Assembly (NCBI RefSeq): GCF_001655685.1
Contig: NZ_LYVF01000106.1
Span: forward strand, 1-64,000
DNA length: 64,000 nucleotides
DNA from: Desulfotomaculum copahuensis
GTDB lineage: Bacteria > Bacillota > Desulfotomaculia > Desulfotomaculales > Desulfovirgulaceae
Direction: 5' to 3'
Positions 17,549 through 25,607 of this stretch are shown here, in pieces; the first letter of the stretch is position 1, and every line of letters begins with the position of its first letter. Made by a program: the position numbers and the translations under genes. The notes beneath the pieces were generated by a model. The model worked only from the letters and a program-made list of their open reading frames with translations, did not search any database and was not told where the DNA came from.

Positions 17549-19444
17549 TCAGTGCAGCCAGCGGTTGACTGCGCGTTTGCGGGGGGTATAGTGTGTATGC
17601 AGGATCTCGCGTGCCTTTTCGCTTAAAGGGTTGCCGAGATATTCGCTGTAGATTTGCTTGACGGCAGGGTTTTCGTGCGCCCGGCGTATATCTTTGTTCA
17701 AATCGATTTTATAAAGGGTTTTGGCCCGCTGCATGCGCCGGTCCACCATTTCCTTTTCGCGGCGGCCGAGACGGCCCATGACCGGCTGTCCGCCGCCGCC
17801 GATGCAGCCGCCCGGACAGGCCATGATTTCGATAAAGTGAAATTTCTCCCCGGATTTGATGCGCTCCAGCAGCCGGCGGGCGTTGCGCGTGCCGCTGGCC
17901 ACGGCCAGGCGCAACTCCCGGCCGGCCAGCTTGACCCGGGCCTCCTTGATCCCCTTCAAACCGCGGAATTCTTTGAACTCCAGCTTTACCGGCGCCTTTG
18001 TATCGCCGGCCAGGGCGGCGGCCGTGCGTACGGCTGCTTCCATCACTCCGCCGGTGGCGGCGAAGATGGCGGCGGCGCCGGTGGCCGTGCCCAGGGGCTG
18101 GTCGAAGTCCTCCTCCGGCAGTTGATCGAAGCGGATTCCGGCCTGGCGGAGCATGCGGGCCAGTTCCCGGGTGGTCAGCACGTAGTCCACGTCCCGCCTG
18201 CCCCGGGTGGCCAGTTCCGGCCGGGCGGCCTCGAACTTTTTGGCCGTGCAGGGCATTACTCCGACCACCACCATTTTTCCCGGATCCAGGCCTTCCTTTT
18301 CGGCGTAGTAGGTTTTGGCCAGTGCACCGAACATTTCCATCGGCGATTTACAGGTACTCAGGTTGTCCACAAACTCCGGGTAAAAATGTTCACAGTATTT
18401 CACCCAGCCCGGACTGCAGGAGGAAATCAGGGGCAGCCTGCCGCGGCCCTGCAGCCGGGCCAGCAGTTCGTTGGCTTCTTCCACCACGGTCAGATCGGCG
18501 GCCAGTTCGGTGGTGAACACCCGGTCGAAGCCGAGACGGCGTAAAGCCGCGGCCAGCTTTCCCCGCACCGGGGCGCCCGGGTCCAGGCCGAAGGCTTCGC
18601 CCAGGGTTACCTGGATGGCCGGGGCGGTTTGCACAATGACAAATTTGTCCGGATCTTCGATCGCCCGCCAGACTTCATCGATATATTCCCTTTCCCGCAG
18701 GGCGCCGGTGGGACAGGCCAGTACGCACTGCCCGCAGCTGATACAGTCCACTTCGGACAGGTCTTTCATGAAAGCAGGTGCGATCACGGTGTCAAATCCC
18801 CGGTTGCGGGCGGCATAAACGTCCACCCCCTGTACATTCCGGCATACGGCTTCGCAACGCCGGCATTTGACGCATTTGTTGTAATCCCGTACAATGAAGG
18901 GGTTTTTATCATAGACCGGATAGTGCCGTTTCTCGCCGGTTACCCGCAGCTTGCGGATGCCCATTTCATCGGCCAGCGTTTGCAACTCGCAGTTCAGGTT
19001 GCGCACGCAGTTGGTGCAGTCCACTTCGTGTTCCGAAAGCAGCAGTTCCACTACTCTTTTGCGGGCACGCCGCGCCCGGGGCGAGTCCGGATAAACCTTT
19101 ATCCCCGCGCTGACCGGATATACACAGGAGGCCTGCAGGCTGCGCCGGCCGCCGGTCTCCACTTCCACCAGGCAGACCCGGCAGATGCCGGCCTCATGAA
19201 CTCCGGGCAGATAGCACAGGCTGGGCACATCATAGCCTTGGGCGCGGCAGGCTTCCAGCAGGTTGCTTCCCCGGGGCGCCTCCACTTCCCGGCCGTTGAT
19301 CCGGAAGCGTACATTTTCCGGTTGCGGTGCTGCTACGGGGGTGTCCGGTCCGGAAAACGTCCCCTGCCCGTGATTTCCCTCCACCGGCGCCGTTGCGGGC
19401 GGCACGGCCGCTTCCGTTTGTATGCCGGCCGGATTTGTTTCCAC
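17549..19444 (-). CDS. hydA: [FeFe] hydrogenase, NADH/bifurcating HydA type
   Basis: Domains in order: a Pro/Ala-rich leader (about 1-42), a 2Fe-2S domain (Cys 77, 88, 91, 107), a His/Cys 4Fe-4S site (HEVDCTNCVRNLNC), two 4Fe-4S clusters (CVKCRRCEAVC; CISCGQCVLAC), and the H-cluster domain. H-cluster motif L2 is MPCTAKKFE and L3 is EIMACPGGCIGG. L1 reads SSCSPGW instead of the textbook TSCCPxW. The end has a small-subunit-like tail with LHTHY. The GTG start has GAGGAGATGA upstream. HydB/HydC partners are not adjacent, so whether it bifurcates electrons is open. Maturases are not in the window. Confidence 0.93.
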   Translation of the reverse strand: METNPAGIQTEAAVPPATAPVEGNHGQGTFSGPDTPVAAPQPENVRFRINGREVEAPRGSNLLEACRAQGYDVPSLCYLPGVHEAGICRVCLVEVETGGRRSLQASCVYPVSAGIKVYPDSPRARRARKRVVELLLSEHEVDCTNCVRNLNCELQTLADEMGIRKLRVTGEKRHYPVYDKNPFIVRDYNKCVKCRRCEAVCRNVQGVDVYAARNRGFDTVIAPAFMKDLSEVDCISCGQCVLACPTGALREREYIDEVWRAIEDPDKFVIVQTAPAIQVTLGEAFGLDPGAPVRGKLAAALRRLGFDRVFTTELAADLTVVEEANELLARLQGRGRLPLISSCSPGWVKYCEHFYPEFVDNLSTCKSPMEMFGALAKTYYAEKEGLDPGKMVVVGVMPCTAKKFEAARPELATRGRRDVDYVLTTRELARMLRQAGIRFDQLPEEDFDQPLGTATGAAAIFAATGGVMEAAVRTAAALAGDTKAPVKLEFKEFRGLKGIKEARVKLAGRELRLAVASGTRNARRLLERIKSGEKFHFIEIMACPGGCIGGGGQPVMGRLGRREKEMVDRRMQRAKTLYKIDLNKDIRRAHENPAVKQIYSEYLGNPLSEKAREILHTHYTPRKRAVNRWLH

Positions 19445-19563
19445 GGCGGATCATCTCCTCTTGTTCAGCTAAAACATATTTTTTACCGCGGCGGCGTTTT
19501 CATGCGTCCGTGTATACTGCGGCGGCGGAAGGTGCAAGCTAACGGCGAGGGGAGGTGGACTGC

Positions 19564-19833
19564 TTGTATCTGAAAAAAAATGTCGGTCCGGCCGACCGGG
19601 TGGCGCGTATTATCGGCGGGGCGGCAGCGGCGGCGGTGGCACGGCAGCCCTTGTTCAAGGTGCTGGGAGCCTTTTGGGTGCTGGAGGGGATCACCGGTTA
19701 CTGTCTGTGGTATGATGTGATGAATATAAACACTTTGCCGGAAGGAAAAAAGCGGGAGGAGGAGAATGAGGAACTGAAGGACTTTCCCATGCCCGAGGAT
19801 GTGTTGCGCTTCAGGAGCAGGGCCATGCAGTAG
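19564..19833 (+). CDS. DUF2892-type small membrane protein
   Basis: An 89-residue protein opening KKNVGPADRVARIIGGAAAA, the usual start of the DUF2892 (YgaP C-terminal-like) family. Two hydrophobic stretches lie at about 15-30 and 35-50, then a charged tail. TTG 19564 is preferred because GGGGAGG lies nine bases upstream; a GTG at 19555 abuts that site. Function unknown. It is divergent from the hydrogenase gene. Confidence 0.7.
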   Translation: MYLKKNVGPADRVARIIGGAAAAAVARQPLFKVLGAFWVLEGITGYCLWYDVMNINTLPEGKKREEENEELKDFPMPEDVLRFRSRAMQ

Positions 19834-19842
19834 CAGGCCGGT

Positions 19843-19869
19843 AAAAACAAAAGATCCCCGCAGGGATCT
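19843..19869 (-). terminator. Terminator of the zinc-ribbon membrane protein gene
   Basis: Read on the minus strand, AGATCCC(TGCG)GGGATCT is followed by TTTGTTTTT. It overlaps the stop codon of the 19868-20212 gene. Confidence 0.75.
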
Positions 19870-20212
19870 ACAGGTTAAGGAACTGATTCCGGTCCGCTTC
19901 CGTGGGCACGGCCCGGCCGTTCTCGATGTAGCTGGCCTGACCGCAGGCGGGGCAGCGGAAGGAGCCGAAATTCTTAATCACCCGGGTAACCGTGCCGCAG
20001 TGCGGACAGCGGAAATCAACCACCTCATAAAGGCCGCCCAGCAGCAGTGCAAAAGCCGCAATGCCGGCCGCCGTTCCGGTAATTACGGGCGGTATGTGGG
20101 CCAGCATGCCTACTCCGGAAACAATAAAAACAACAGCCGCAAAAATGATCAGCCGGATCAGAATGAGCATCAATTCCAAGCCGGGAGTTTTAATTTCGCC
20201 CGGATGATACAT
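19868..20212 (-). CDS. Zinc-ribbon membrane protein, unknown function
   Basis: A 114-residue protein. After MYHPGEIKTPGLE come two hydrophobic helices (about 14-36 and 41-62), then a rubredoxin-like zinc ribbon FRCPHCG...FRCPACG. A G-rich ribosome site (GGGGGGTAG) precedes the ATG at 20212. The frame can be read further upstream, but that part is not protein-like. The topology would place a zinc finger at the membrane face. I do not recognise a family role. Confidence 0.7.
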   Translation of the reverse strand: MYHPGEIKTPGLELMLILIRLIIFAAVVFIVSGVGMLAHIPPVITGTAAGIAAFALLLGGLYEVVDFRCPHCGTVTRVIKNFGSFRCPACGQASYIENGRAVPTEADRNQFLNL

Positions 20213-20479
20213 AGCTACCCCCCCTGGTTTTTTCTGATTGATTATAATATTTCTTTTCCGCCGGACAGATTCCTGCCGCCACCGGCCGGCGGGGTAAAAA
20301 TTTTTTGTCTTTTTTTGCTGCACTTCCGGGCGAAGCAAATGGCAGGGATTTTCCTCCCGGCGCCGAAGATCAATTTTGAAATGCATTTTTCAGTGGCCGG
20401 GCCGGCGGCTCTGCCGGCGGGAAGTGACTGCCGGCTTGTATGACCGGTTTTGGTAAACAGCAAACGTGAGGTGATATTG

Positions 20480-21022
20480 ATGACAGAGGTTGTCGAATTG
20501 GTGGCCGGACTGATGGCCCTGTCCGCCCGCACCGCGCCCAAGGGGCTGGGACAGGACTTTGTCGGTACAAAGGTGCTGACCGGTGAAGAATTAAACCGTC
20601 TGGCCGACGGGATGGAGCGTTACGGCCGGGAAACGAAGAAAATAAACTTTGACCGGGATGCGGAGAATGTGCGCCGTTCCGGTGCGGTGCTGCTGCTCTC
20701 CCTGACTGAAAACAAGCCGCTGGGGCTGAATTGCGGCGCCTGCGGGCACAGCCGTTGCGCTGATTTGACCAGCGCCGAAGGACCGGAGTTTCCCGGGCCG
20801 CTGTGCGCCTGGCGGCTTCTGGATGTGGGCATCGCGCTGGGTTCGGCGGTCAAAACGGCCAGCCTGTTCAATGTGGACAACAGGATTATGTACCGGGTGG
20901 GGGTGGTGGCCAGGCGCATGGGCCTGATGCCCGGTGCCGTCGTGGTGGGCATCCCCCTTTCGGCCAGCGGCAAAAATATTTACTTCGACCGGCCGGAAAA
21001 AACGGCCGCTGTCAAATCATGA
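20480..21022 (+). CDS. DUF2148 ferredoxin-domain protein
   Basis: A 180-residue protein with the Cys pattern LGLNCGACGHSRCADL and a later PLCAW, as in DUF2148 proteins that are proposed iron-sulfur binders of anaerobes. The C-terminal half has GIALGSAVKTASLFNVDNR and GIPLSASGKNIYFDR, family signatures. ATG 20480 is supported by GAGGTGAT upstream. Its stop overlaps the start of the isomerase gene, so the two are coupled. Role unknown. Confidence 0.8.
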   Translation: MTEVVELVAGLMALSARTAPKGLGQDFVGTKVLTGEELNRLADGMERYGRETKKINFDRDAENVRRSGAVLLLSLTENKPLGLNCGACGHSRCADLTSAEGPEFPGPLCAWRLLDVGIALGSAVKTASLFNVDNRIMYRVGVVARRMGLMPGAVVVGIPLSASGKNIYFDRPEKTAAVKS

Positions 21023-22074
21023 CCAGAAAATCACGCAAACTGGAACATCTGCATTATTCCCTGCAAATCTGCGACCGCGCTGCAACCGCCGGTTGGGAGG
21101 ACATTGCACTGATTCACCAGGCGCTGCCGGAAATATCGCTGGCCGAAGTTAAAACGGACTGTGCGTTTCTGGGCAAACCTCTGCGGGCGCCCTTGATGCT
21201 CAATGCGATGACCGGCGGCCATCCGGACACTGCGGAAATCAACCGCCGGTTGGCCCGGGCCGCGCGGCGCGCCGGCATCGCCATGGCCGTCGGCTCCCAG
21301 CGCGCCGCTCTGGACGAGCCGGCGCTGGCCTACACTTATACCGCGGCCCGGGAGGAAAATCCGGACGGAGTTTTGCTGGCCAATCTAAGCGCCGCCTGCA
21401 CACCGGCGGAAGCGGCGGCGGCGGTGGAAATGATTCATGCGGATGGTCTGCAGCTGTATCTGAATGTGCCCCAGGAACTGGCCATGGGCGGAGGGGAAAC
21501 CGATTTCCGGGGTGTGCTGGCCAATATCGCCACCCTGGTTCAATGCCTGTCCGTACCGGTGATCGTCAAAGAGGTCGGCTTCGGCCTGTCCCGGGAGGCG
21601 GTAACGGCGCTTTACCGGGCGGGTGTGCGTTACATCGACGTGTCCGGTGCCGGGGGGACCAATTTTTTCGCCATCGAGAGCGCCCGGCGGGGGCGGCGGC
21701 GGCCGGAAATGGAAGGCTGGGGCATTCCGGCGGCGGTCAGCCTGCTGGAAGCGCTGCAGTTGCAACGGCCGCTGTTTCTGATCGCCTCGGGCGGTCTGCA
21801 CTCGGCGCTTGACGTGGCCAAAGGCCTGGCCGCCGGGGCCGGTCTGGCCGCTTTGGCGCGTCCCGCCCTGCAGCGGCTGGTGCAGGGTTCGCCCGGGGAA
21901 CTGGACCGCTGGCTGGAGCAGATGATTGGTGATCTGCGTGCCGTCATGTTGATGGCGGGCGCCGCCGACTTACGCGCCCTGGTCCGCAAACCGCTGGTGA
22001 TCACCGGCCGCACCGCGGAATGGTTGCGGTGCCGGGGCGTTGATGTGGATGTCTACGCCCGCCGGCCGGGATAA
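21019..22074 (+). CDS. fni: Type 2 isopentenyl-diphosphate isomerase
   Basis: An FMN- and NADPH-dependent isomerase that interconverts IPP and DMAPP. The TIM-barrel family features are APLMLNAMTGGH, AMAVGSQRAAL, VIVKEVGFGLS, IDVSGAGGTNF and FLIASGGLHSALDVAKGL. The ATG overlaps the TGA of the previous gene (ATGA), which fixes the start. Length is 351 residues. It serves general isoprenoid supply; a link to the distant pathway at 30-64 kb is possible but not shown. Confidence 0.93.
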   Translation: MTRKSRKLEHLHYSLQICDRAATAGWEDIALIHQALPEISLAEVKTDCAFLGKPLRAPLMLNAMTGGHPDTAEINRRLARAARRAGIAMAVGSQRAALDEPALAYTYTAAREENPDGVLLANLSAACTPAEAAAAVEMIHADGLQLYLNVPQELAMGGGETDFRGVLANIATLVQCLSVPVIVKEVGFGLSREAVTALYRAGVRYIDVSGAGGTNFFAIESARRGRRRPEMEGWGIPAAVSLLEALQLQRPLFLIASGGLHSALDVAKGLAAGAGLAALARPALQRLVQGSPGELDRWLEQMIGDLRAVMLMAGAADLRALVRKPLVITGRTAEWLRCRGVDVDVYARRPG

Positions 22075-22156
22075 AAGAAAGAAAATTCCGGCGCCGCGGC
22101 AGGAAAAAGAAAACCGGCGGAGAATATAAATAATTATAAACTGTAATATGTTTAAT

Positions 22157-22325
22157 CCGGCAGGTGCCCCGCCGGTTTTGACCGGGGGGAGAATAGGGAA
22201 CCGGGTGTAATTCCCGGGCGGTCCCGCCACTGTAAAGGGAAGCATATCCACATGATGTCACTGGCCGCTGGCCGGGAAGGCGTGGATCTGCGATGAACCC
22301 GAGCCAGGAGACCTGCCTGCCGGCA
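22157..22325 (+). promoter_or_regulatory. Cobalamin (AdoCbl) riboswitch
   Basis: The leader contains the B12-box elements in order: CCGGCAGGTGCC, GGGAACCGGGTGTAATTCCC, GGTCCCGCCACTGTAA and, near the end, GAGCCAGGAGACCTGCC. The 5' CCGGCAGGT pairs with the 3' ACCTGCCTGCCGG to close P1. It is followed by a terminator and then cobT, so it should switch cobT off when adenosylcobalamin is plentiful. Confidence 0.95.
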
Positions 22326-22344
22326 ATTTCCCTGGGATGATGGT

Positions 22345-22379
22345 AAAGTCCATGGCTTTTTGGCTGTGGACTTTTTTAT
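22345..22379 (+). terminator. Riboswitch-linked terminator before cobT
   Basis: AAAGTCCA pairs with TGGACTTT and is followed by TTTTATTTTA. It lies 20 bases after the riboswitch core, the usual place for the expression platform. Confidence 0.85.
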
Positions 22380-22406
22380 TTTATCAAGTGCAAAGGAGTG
22401 TTGATC

Positions 22407-23474
22407 ATGCTACTGGAAAGAACCACTGCTCAAATCGGCGCGCTTTACGCGGAGCCGATGGCCGAAGCCCAACAACGGCTTGATTCTTTGATTAAACCGC
22501 CGGGCAGCCTGGGGCAACTGGAGGAAATCGCCGTGCGCCTGGCCGGCATCACCGGCAACCCGCGGCCGCGGTTGGGGGAAAAGGCAATCATCATTTGTGC
22601 CGGTGACCACGGGGTGGTGGCTGAAGGAGTCAGTGTAGCACCGCAGGAGATTACCTGCCAGCAGATCCCCGCTTTTTTACAGGGGGTGGCCGGGATTGGT
22701 GTTTTGGGCCGGCTGGCCGGCGCCCGTCTGGTGGTGGTGGATGTGGGCGTGGCCGTGCCGGTGGACCATCCGGGCGTGCTGAACCGCAAAGTGCGCGCCG
22801 GCACAAGTAATATCGCCGTTGGTCCGGCCATGAGCCGGGAGGAGGCCGTGCGCTCGCTGGAAGTGGGGATTGAAACGGCCCGGGCGGAAATTGAGCGCGG
22901 GGTCACCCTGCTCGGGCTGGGGGACATGGGTATCGGCAACACCACACCGAGCAGCGCCATACTGGCTGCTTTGGGCGGGTATACCCCGGAGGAGGCGACC
23001 GGCCGCGGCACGCTGGTCAACGACCAGGTGTTGCAGCGCAAGGTGGAAGTGGTTAAGCAGGCGCTGGCCGTCAACCGGCCCGATCCGTCCGATGCGCTGG
23101 ACGTGCTGGCCAAGGTGGGCGGTCTGGAAATCGGCGCCCTGGCCGGGGTGATTCTGGGCGCGGCGGCCGGCCGGGTACCCGTGCTCATCGACGGCTTTAT
23201 CACCACTGCGGCGGCCATGCTAGCCGTCTCCTTGCAGCCGCGATGCAGGGAATTCATGCTGGCCTCCCATCTTTCCGGGGAGCGTGGTCACCGGACAATG
23301 TTGGAGCACCTGGGCCTGGCACCGATGATCAACCTGGACATGCGCCTGGGCGAGGGCACCGGCGCCGCCCTGGCCATGCACCTGGTGGAGGCGGCCGTCC
23401 GGGTGCTCAATGAAATGGCCAGTTTCAGTGAAATGGGCCTGAGCGAATTGGACGAATCAATGATCTTGAAATAG
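22407..23474 (+). CDS. cobT: Nicotinate-nucleotide:DMB phosphoribosyltransferase CobT
   Basis: It makes alpha-ribazole phosphate for the lower ligand of cobalamin. Family marks are SLIKPPGSLGQLEEIA, IICAGDHGVVAEGVS, LLGLGDMGIGNTTPSSAI and the catalytic-Glu region near LDMRLGEGTGAALAM. ATG 22407 has AAAGGAGTG upstream and is preferred to GTG 22398. No other cobalamin gene is next to it, so it is a single riboswitch-controlled gene. It serves the cobalamin pool that the radical SAM proteins downstream would need. Confidence 0.95.
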   Translation: MLLERTTAQIGALYAEPMAEAQQRLDSLIKPPGSLGQLEEIAVRLAGITGNPRPRLGEKAIIICAGDHGVVAEGVSVAPQEITCQQIPAFLQGVAGIGVLGRLAGARLVVVDVGVAVPVDHPGVLNRKVRAGTSNIAVGPAMSREEAVRSLEVGIETARAEIERGVTLLGLGDMGIGNTTPSSAILAALGGYTPEEATGRGTLVNDQVLQRKVEVVKQALAVNRPDPSDALDVLAKVGGLEIGALAGVILGAAAGRVPVLIDGFITTAAAMLAVSLQPRCREFMLASHLSGERGHRTMLEHLGLAPMINLDMRLGEGTGAALAMHLVEAAVRVLNEMASFSEMGLSELDESMILK

Positions 23475-23540
23475 CGTTTGTACGGCGGACATTTTTTCGC
23501 CCGGCCCGGCCGCTTTTTAAAACCACCTGTCGCAAAAGTG

Positions 23541-23574
23541 AAAGGAGCAGGTTTTCAGGCCCGCTCCTTTTATT
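23541..23574. terminator. Hairpin between convergent cobT and FBPase genes
   Basis: AAAGGAGC pairs with GCTCCTTT around a 14-base loop. TTTATT follows on the plus strand and TTTTGCG on the minus strand after CAC. It probably serves cobT and may also serve the minus-strand gene. Confidence 0.65.
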
Positions 23575-23577
23575 CAA

Positions 23578-24672
23578 CTAACGAAGCTTTTCAAACCGGT
23601 CTTTCAGCTTTTTGCTCACCTGGGGCATGGTGGTGTATTCCATTTCGTCCAGGTGCAGGCGGTGCGGTTCGAAAGGACCGAGGGTGCGCAGATAGTTGGC
23701 CAGTTCGTTGGCCTTTTGCCGGGCCGGGTCGAAGGCCGGATCGGCAAAAAAGTCGCGCGGACCGATTAGTTTTCCTTCGGCCAGCTGGAAGCCCAGGGCG
23801 ACCACCCGGGGCGGACCGTCGAAGCGGGAAGGGGTGGCCTGTTCCATGCTCACCGGCATCAGCGGGCCGCTGTGGGAACCGCGCATCCAGCCGCTGACCA
23901 GGTGCGGCTGGGCGAAAGGCTCCAACGCTTCGCCCACCGCCGGCATGCCGCTCTGGCAACGTACAATGCACACCGGGTCGTCCTTGCCCACGTAGCGGCC
24001 GGCCATCAGGTTCAGACGCTGGGTGCTGGAAGCGGCGGCGATGTCACCCGATTGCCGGTGGAAAATGCGTTTGATGCAGTAGCGGCCGGGGGCGCCGATG
24101 AATACCAGCATGTCGTAGATTTCTTCCGGGCAGGCGAAAGTGATCCGCTTGTTTTCAATCAGGTCGCGTACTTCAAACAGGAAACCGTCGTGCATATTGG
24201 GATCGATGACCAGACCGGCGGTGTTGAACGGATCGGCGAACATTTTATAAAGGGGCAGGTTCCAGGCCCCCGGTTCGGTTTTATCGGCCATGAACACGAT
24301 AATTGGTTCGCTTTTGCGCTCTTCAAACTCCATTTCCGCCACGCCCGGGCCCATGCCCTTGACATTGCCGGAAAAGGCGTCCGCCAGCAAATCCTGTCCG
24401 GCTCCGTAAAGCTTGAGTTTCCTGGCAATTTCCGTACAGGCGATAAAAATGTCCCATGCCAGCTGGTGAACTTCCCCGTTGTTGCGGCCCTGCTCATGGG
24501 TCATGATCAGATCGATGTCGTCCCCGACATACCCCACGTAAGAATCTATCAACAGGGAGCTACCTGAAAGCATGCCCCGGGCTTTTTCCAGCAAGGCGGG
24601 ATGGACGCTGGAATGCCCCACAAAGCCGCCCACGTCCGCTTTGATGACCGAAACGGTGATCTTCTTACCCAT
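23578..24672 (-). CDS. fbp: Fructose 1,6-bisphosphate aldolase/phosphatase (class V)
   Basis: The bifunctional archaeal-type gluconeogenic enzyme, found also in deep-branching and thermophilic bacteria. It condenses DHAP and GAP and dephosphorylates the product. Family blocks: ITVSVIKADVGGFVGHSS, VGDDIDLIMTHEQG, MGPGVAEMEFEERKSEP, FADPFNTAGLVID and CIVRCQSGMPAVGEALEP. ATG 24672 is chosen since GGGGAGG lies just upstream; the longer frame has five extra residues. At 364 residues it is normal. It points to growth on C1-C3 compounds. Confidence 0.94.
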   Translation of the reverse strand: MGKKITVSVIKADVGGFVGHSSVHPALLEKARGMLSGSSLLIDSYVGYVGDDIDLIMTHEQGRNNGEVHQLAWDIFIACTEIARKLKLYGAGQDLLADAFSGNVKGMGPGVAEMEFEERKSEPIIVFMADKTEPGAWNLPLYKMFADPFNTAGLVIDPNMHDGFLFEVRDLIENKRITFACPEEIYDMLVFIGAPGRYCIKRIFHRQSGDIAAASSTQRLNLMAGRYVGKDDPVCIVRCQSGMPAVGEALEPFAQPHLVSGWMRGSHSGPLMPVSMEQATPSRFDGPPRVVALGFQLAEGKLIGPRDFFADPAFDPARQKANELANYLRTLGPFEPHRLHLDEMEYTTMPQVSKKLKDRFEKLR

Positions 24673-24895
24673 TAAAATCCTCCCCATGCAAATAAATTAT
24701 ATATTTATATTCGGTCACAATTACTGTTTTTCCTGCTTGAAGGGTAAAAAAACAAACAAACTTTTTGATTGTAGCGACACTATTCAGCCTGACTGGCACA
24801 AATGTGTCATACAAATCAAAGCCCTGGTGAATTATATGCCGGCCCGTCACGCCGGCAAATGAAGCACTGCACATGCTTACCGTTCTTTACCGCAG

Positions 24896-25450
24896 TTAAA
24901 ATTCCCGGGGCTTGCAGATGATTTCCTTGATTTTGGTGTCGAAAAAGTGGCTGGCATGTGCCGGCGCGAGCACGGCTGCCGTATCGGCGCCCGTACCCGT
25001 GCCGCCGATGGCGATGATTTCCCGGCCGGCCGGGAGCATCCCGGCGTCCAGGGCCATGACGGCAATTTCGACGCAGACCTTCAGTCCCTGGCCCAGCATG
25101 CGCAGCGTCTGGGCGATGATTTCCGCCGGGTAAACGCCGCCGAATTTGTTCCGCACCCCCCGGTCCACTCCACCCAACAAATGGGTGGAGGTGAGCACCC
25201 GTACGCCGGCGGCGGTGAGTTCCGCGCGTGCCGCCGCGGGCATTTCATCCTCCCCGGGACCGGTAAAGCCTGCCTGATGGCTGACGCAGACCACCTGTAA
25301 ATCCCGTCCGGCCAGCTTTTTGGCCGTAGCACCGCTGCAGGAAGCCACTACCAGATGGTTTATGCCCAGTTCCCGCGCCCTTTGCAGGGCCAGTGCGATG
25401 GTCTGATCAGTGTTTACCGGGCCTTTTTGCGGCCAGTACATCGGTTCCAA
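24896..25450 (-). CDS. Pyruvate-kinase C-terminal-domain-like protein
   Basis: A stand-alone protein resembling the alpha/beta C-terminal domain of pyruvate kinase. Signature text: GPVNTDQTIALALQRARELG, VVASCSGATAKKL, VVCVSHQAGFTGPGEDEM and GVRNKFGGVYPAEIIAQTL. No catalytic pyruvate-kinase barrel is present, so it is not pyruvate kinase itself; such proteins are widespread in methanogens and clostridia with unknown role. The start is uncertain: TTG 25450 has AAAGGGGGG ten bases before it; ATG 25477 and ATG 25441 are alternatives. It lies downstream of the ThDP enzyme gene on the same strand. Confidence 0.75.
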   Translation of the reverse strand: MEPMYWPQKGPVNTDQTIALALQRARELGINHLVVASCSGATAKKLAGRDLQVVCVSHQAGFTGPGEDEMPAAARAELTAAGVRVLTSTHLLGGVDRGVRNKFGGVYPAEIIAQTLRMLGQGLKVCVEIAVMALDAGMLPAGREIIAIGGTGTGADTAAVLAPAHASHFFDTKIKEIICKPREF

Positions 25451-25607
25451 CCTGCTATAACCCCCCTTTGCTTTCATCTTCCTTATTTTAGTCCGTTTGG
25501 ACCAGTTTGACAAGTCGGATGACGCAGCTTCAAGTGAAAACTGTTGCCTTATATATCCATAGACACCGATAAGGCCCGGTGGCCGGCCGGTGGACGGGTT
25601 GCCCGGC

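Noticed and set aside
24673-24895. Possible promoter or regulatory palindrome in the A+T-rich gap upstream of the FBP aldolase/phosphatase
   Set aside because: A TATAAT-like box is present on the minus strand, but there is no -35 at usable spacing and the palindromes are too short to support.
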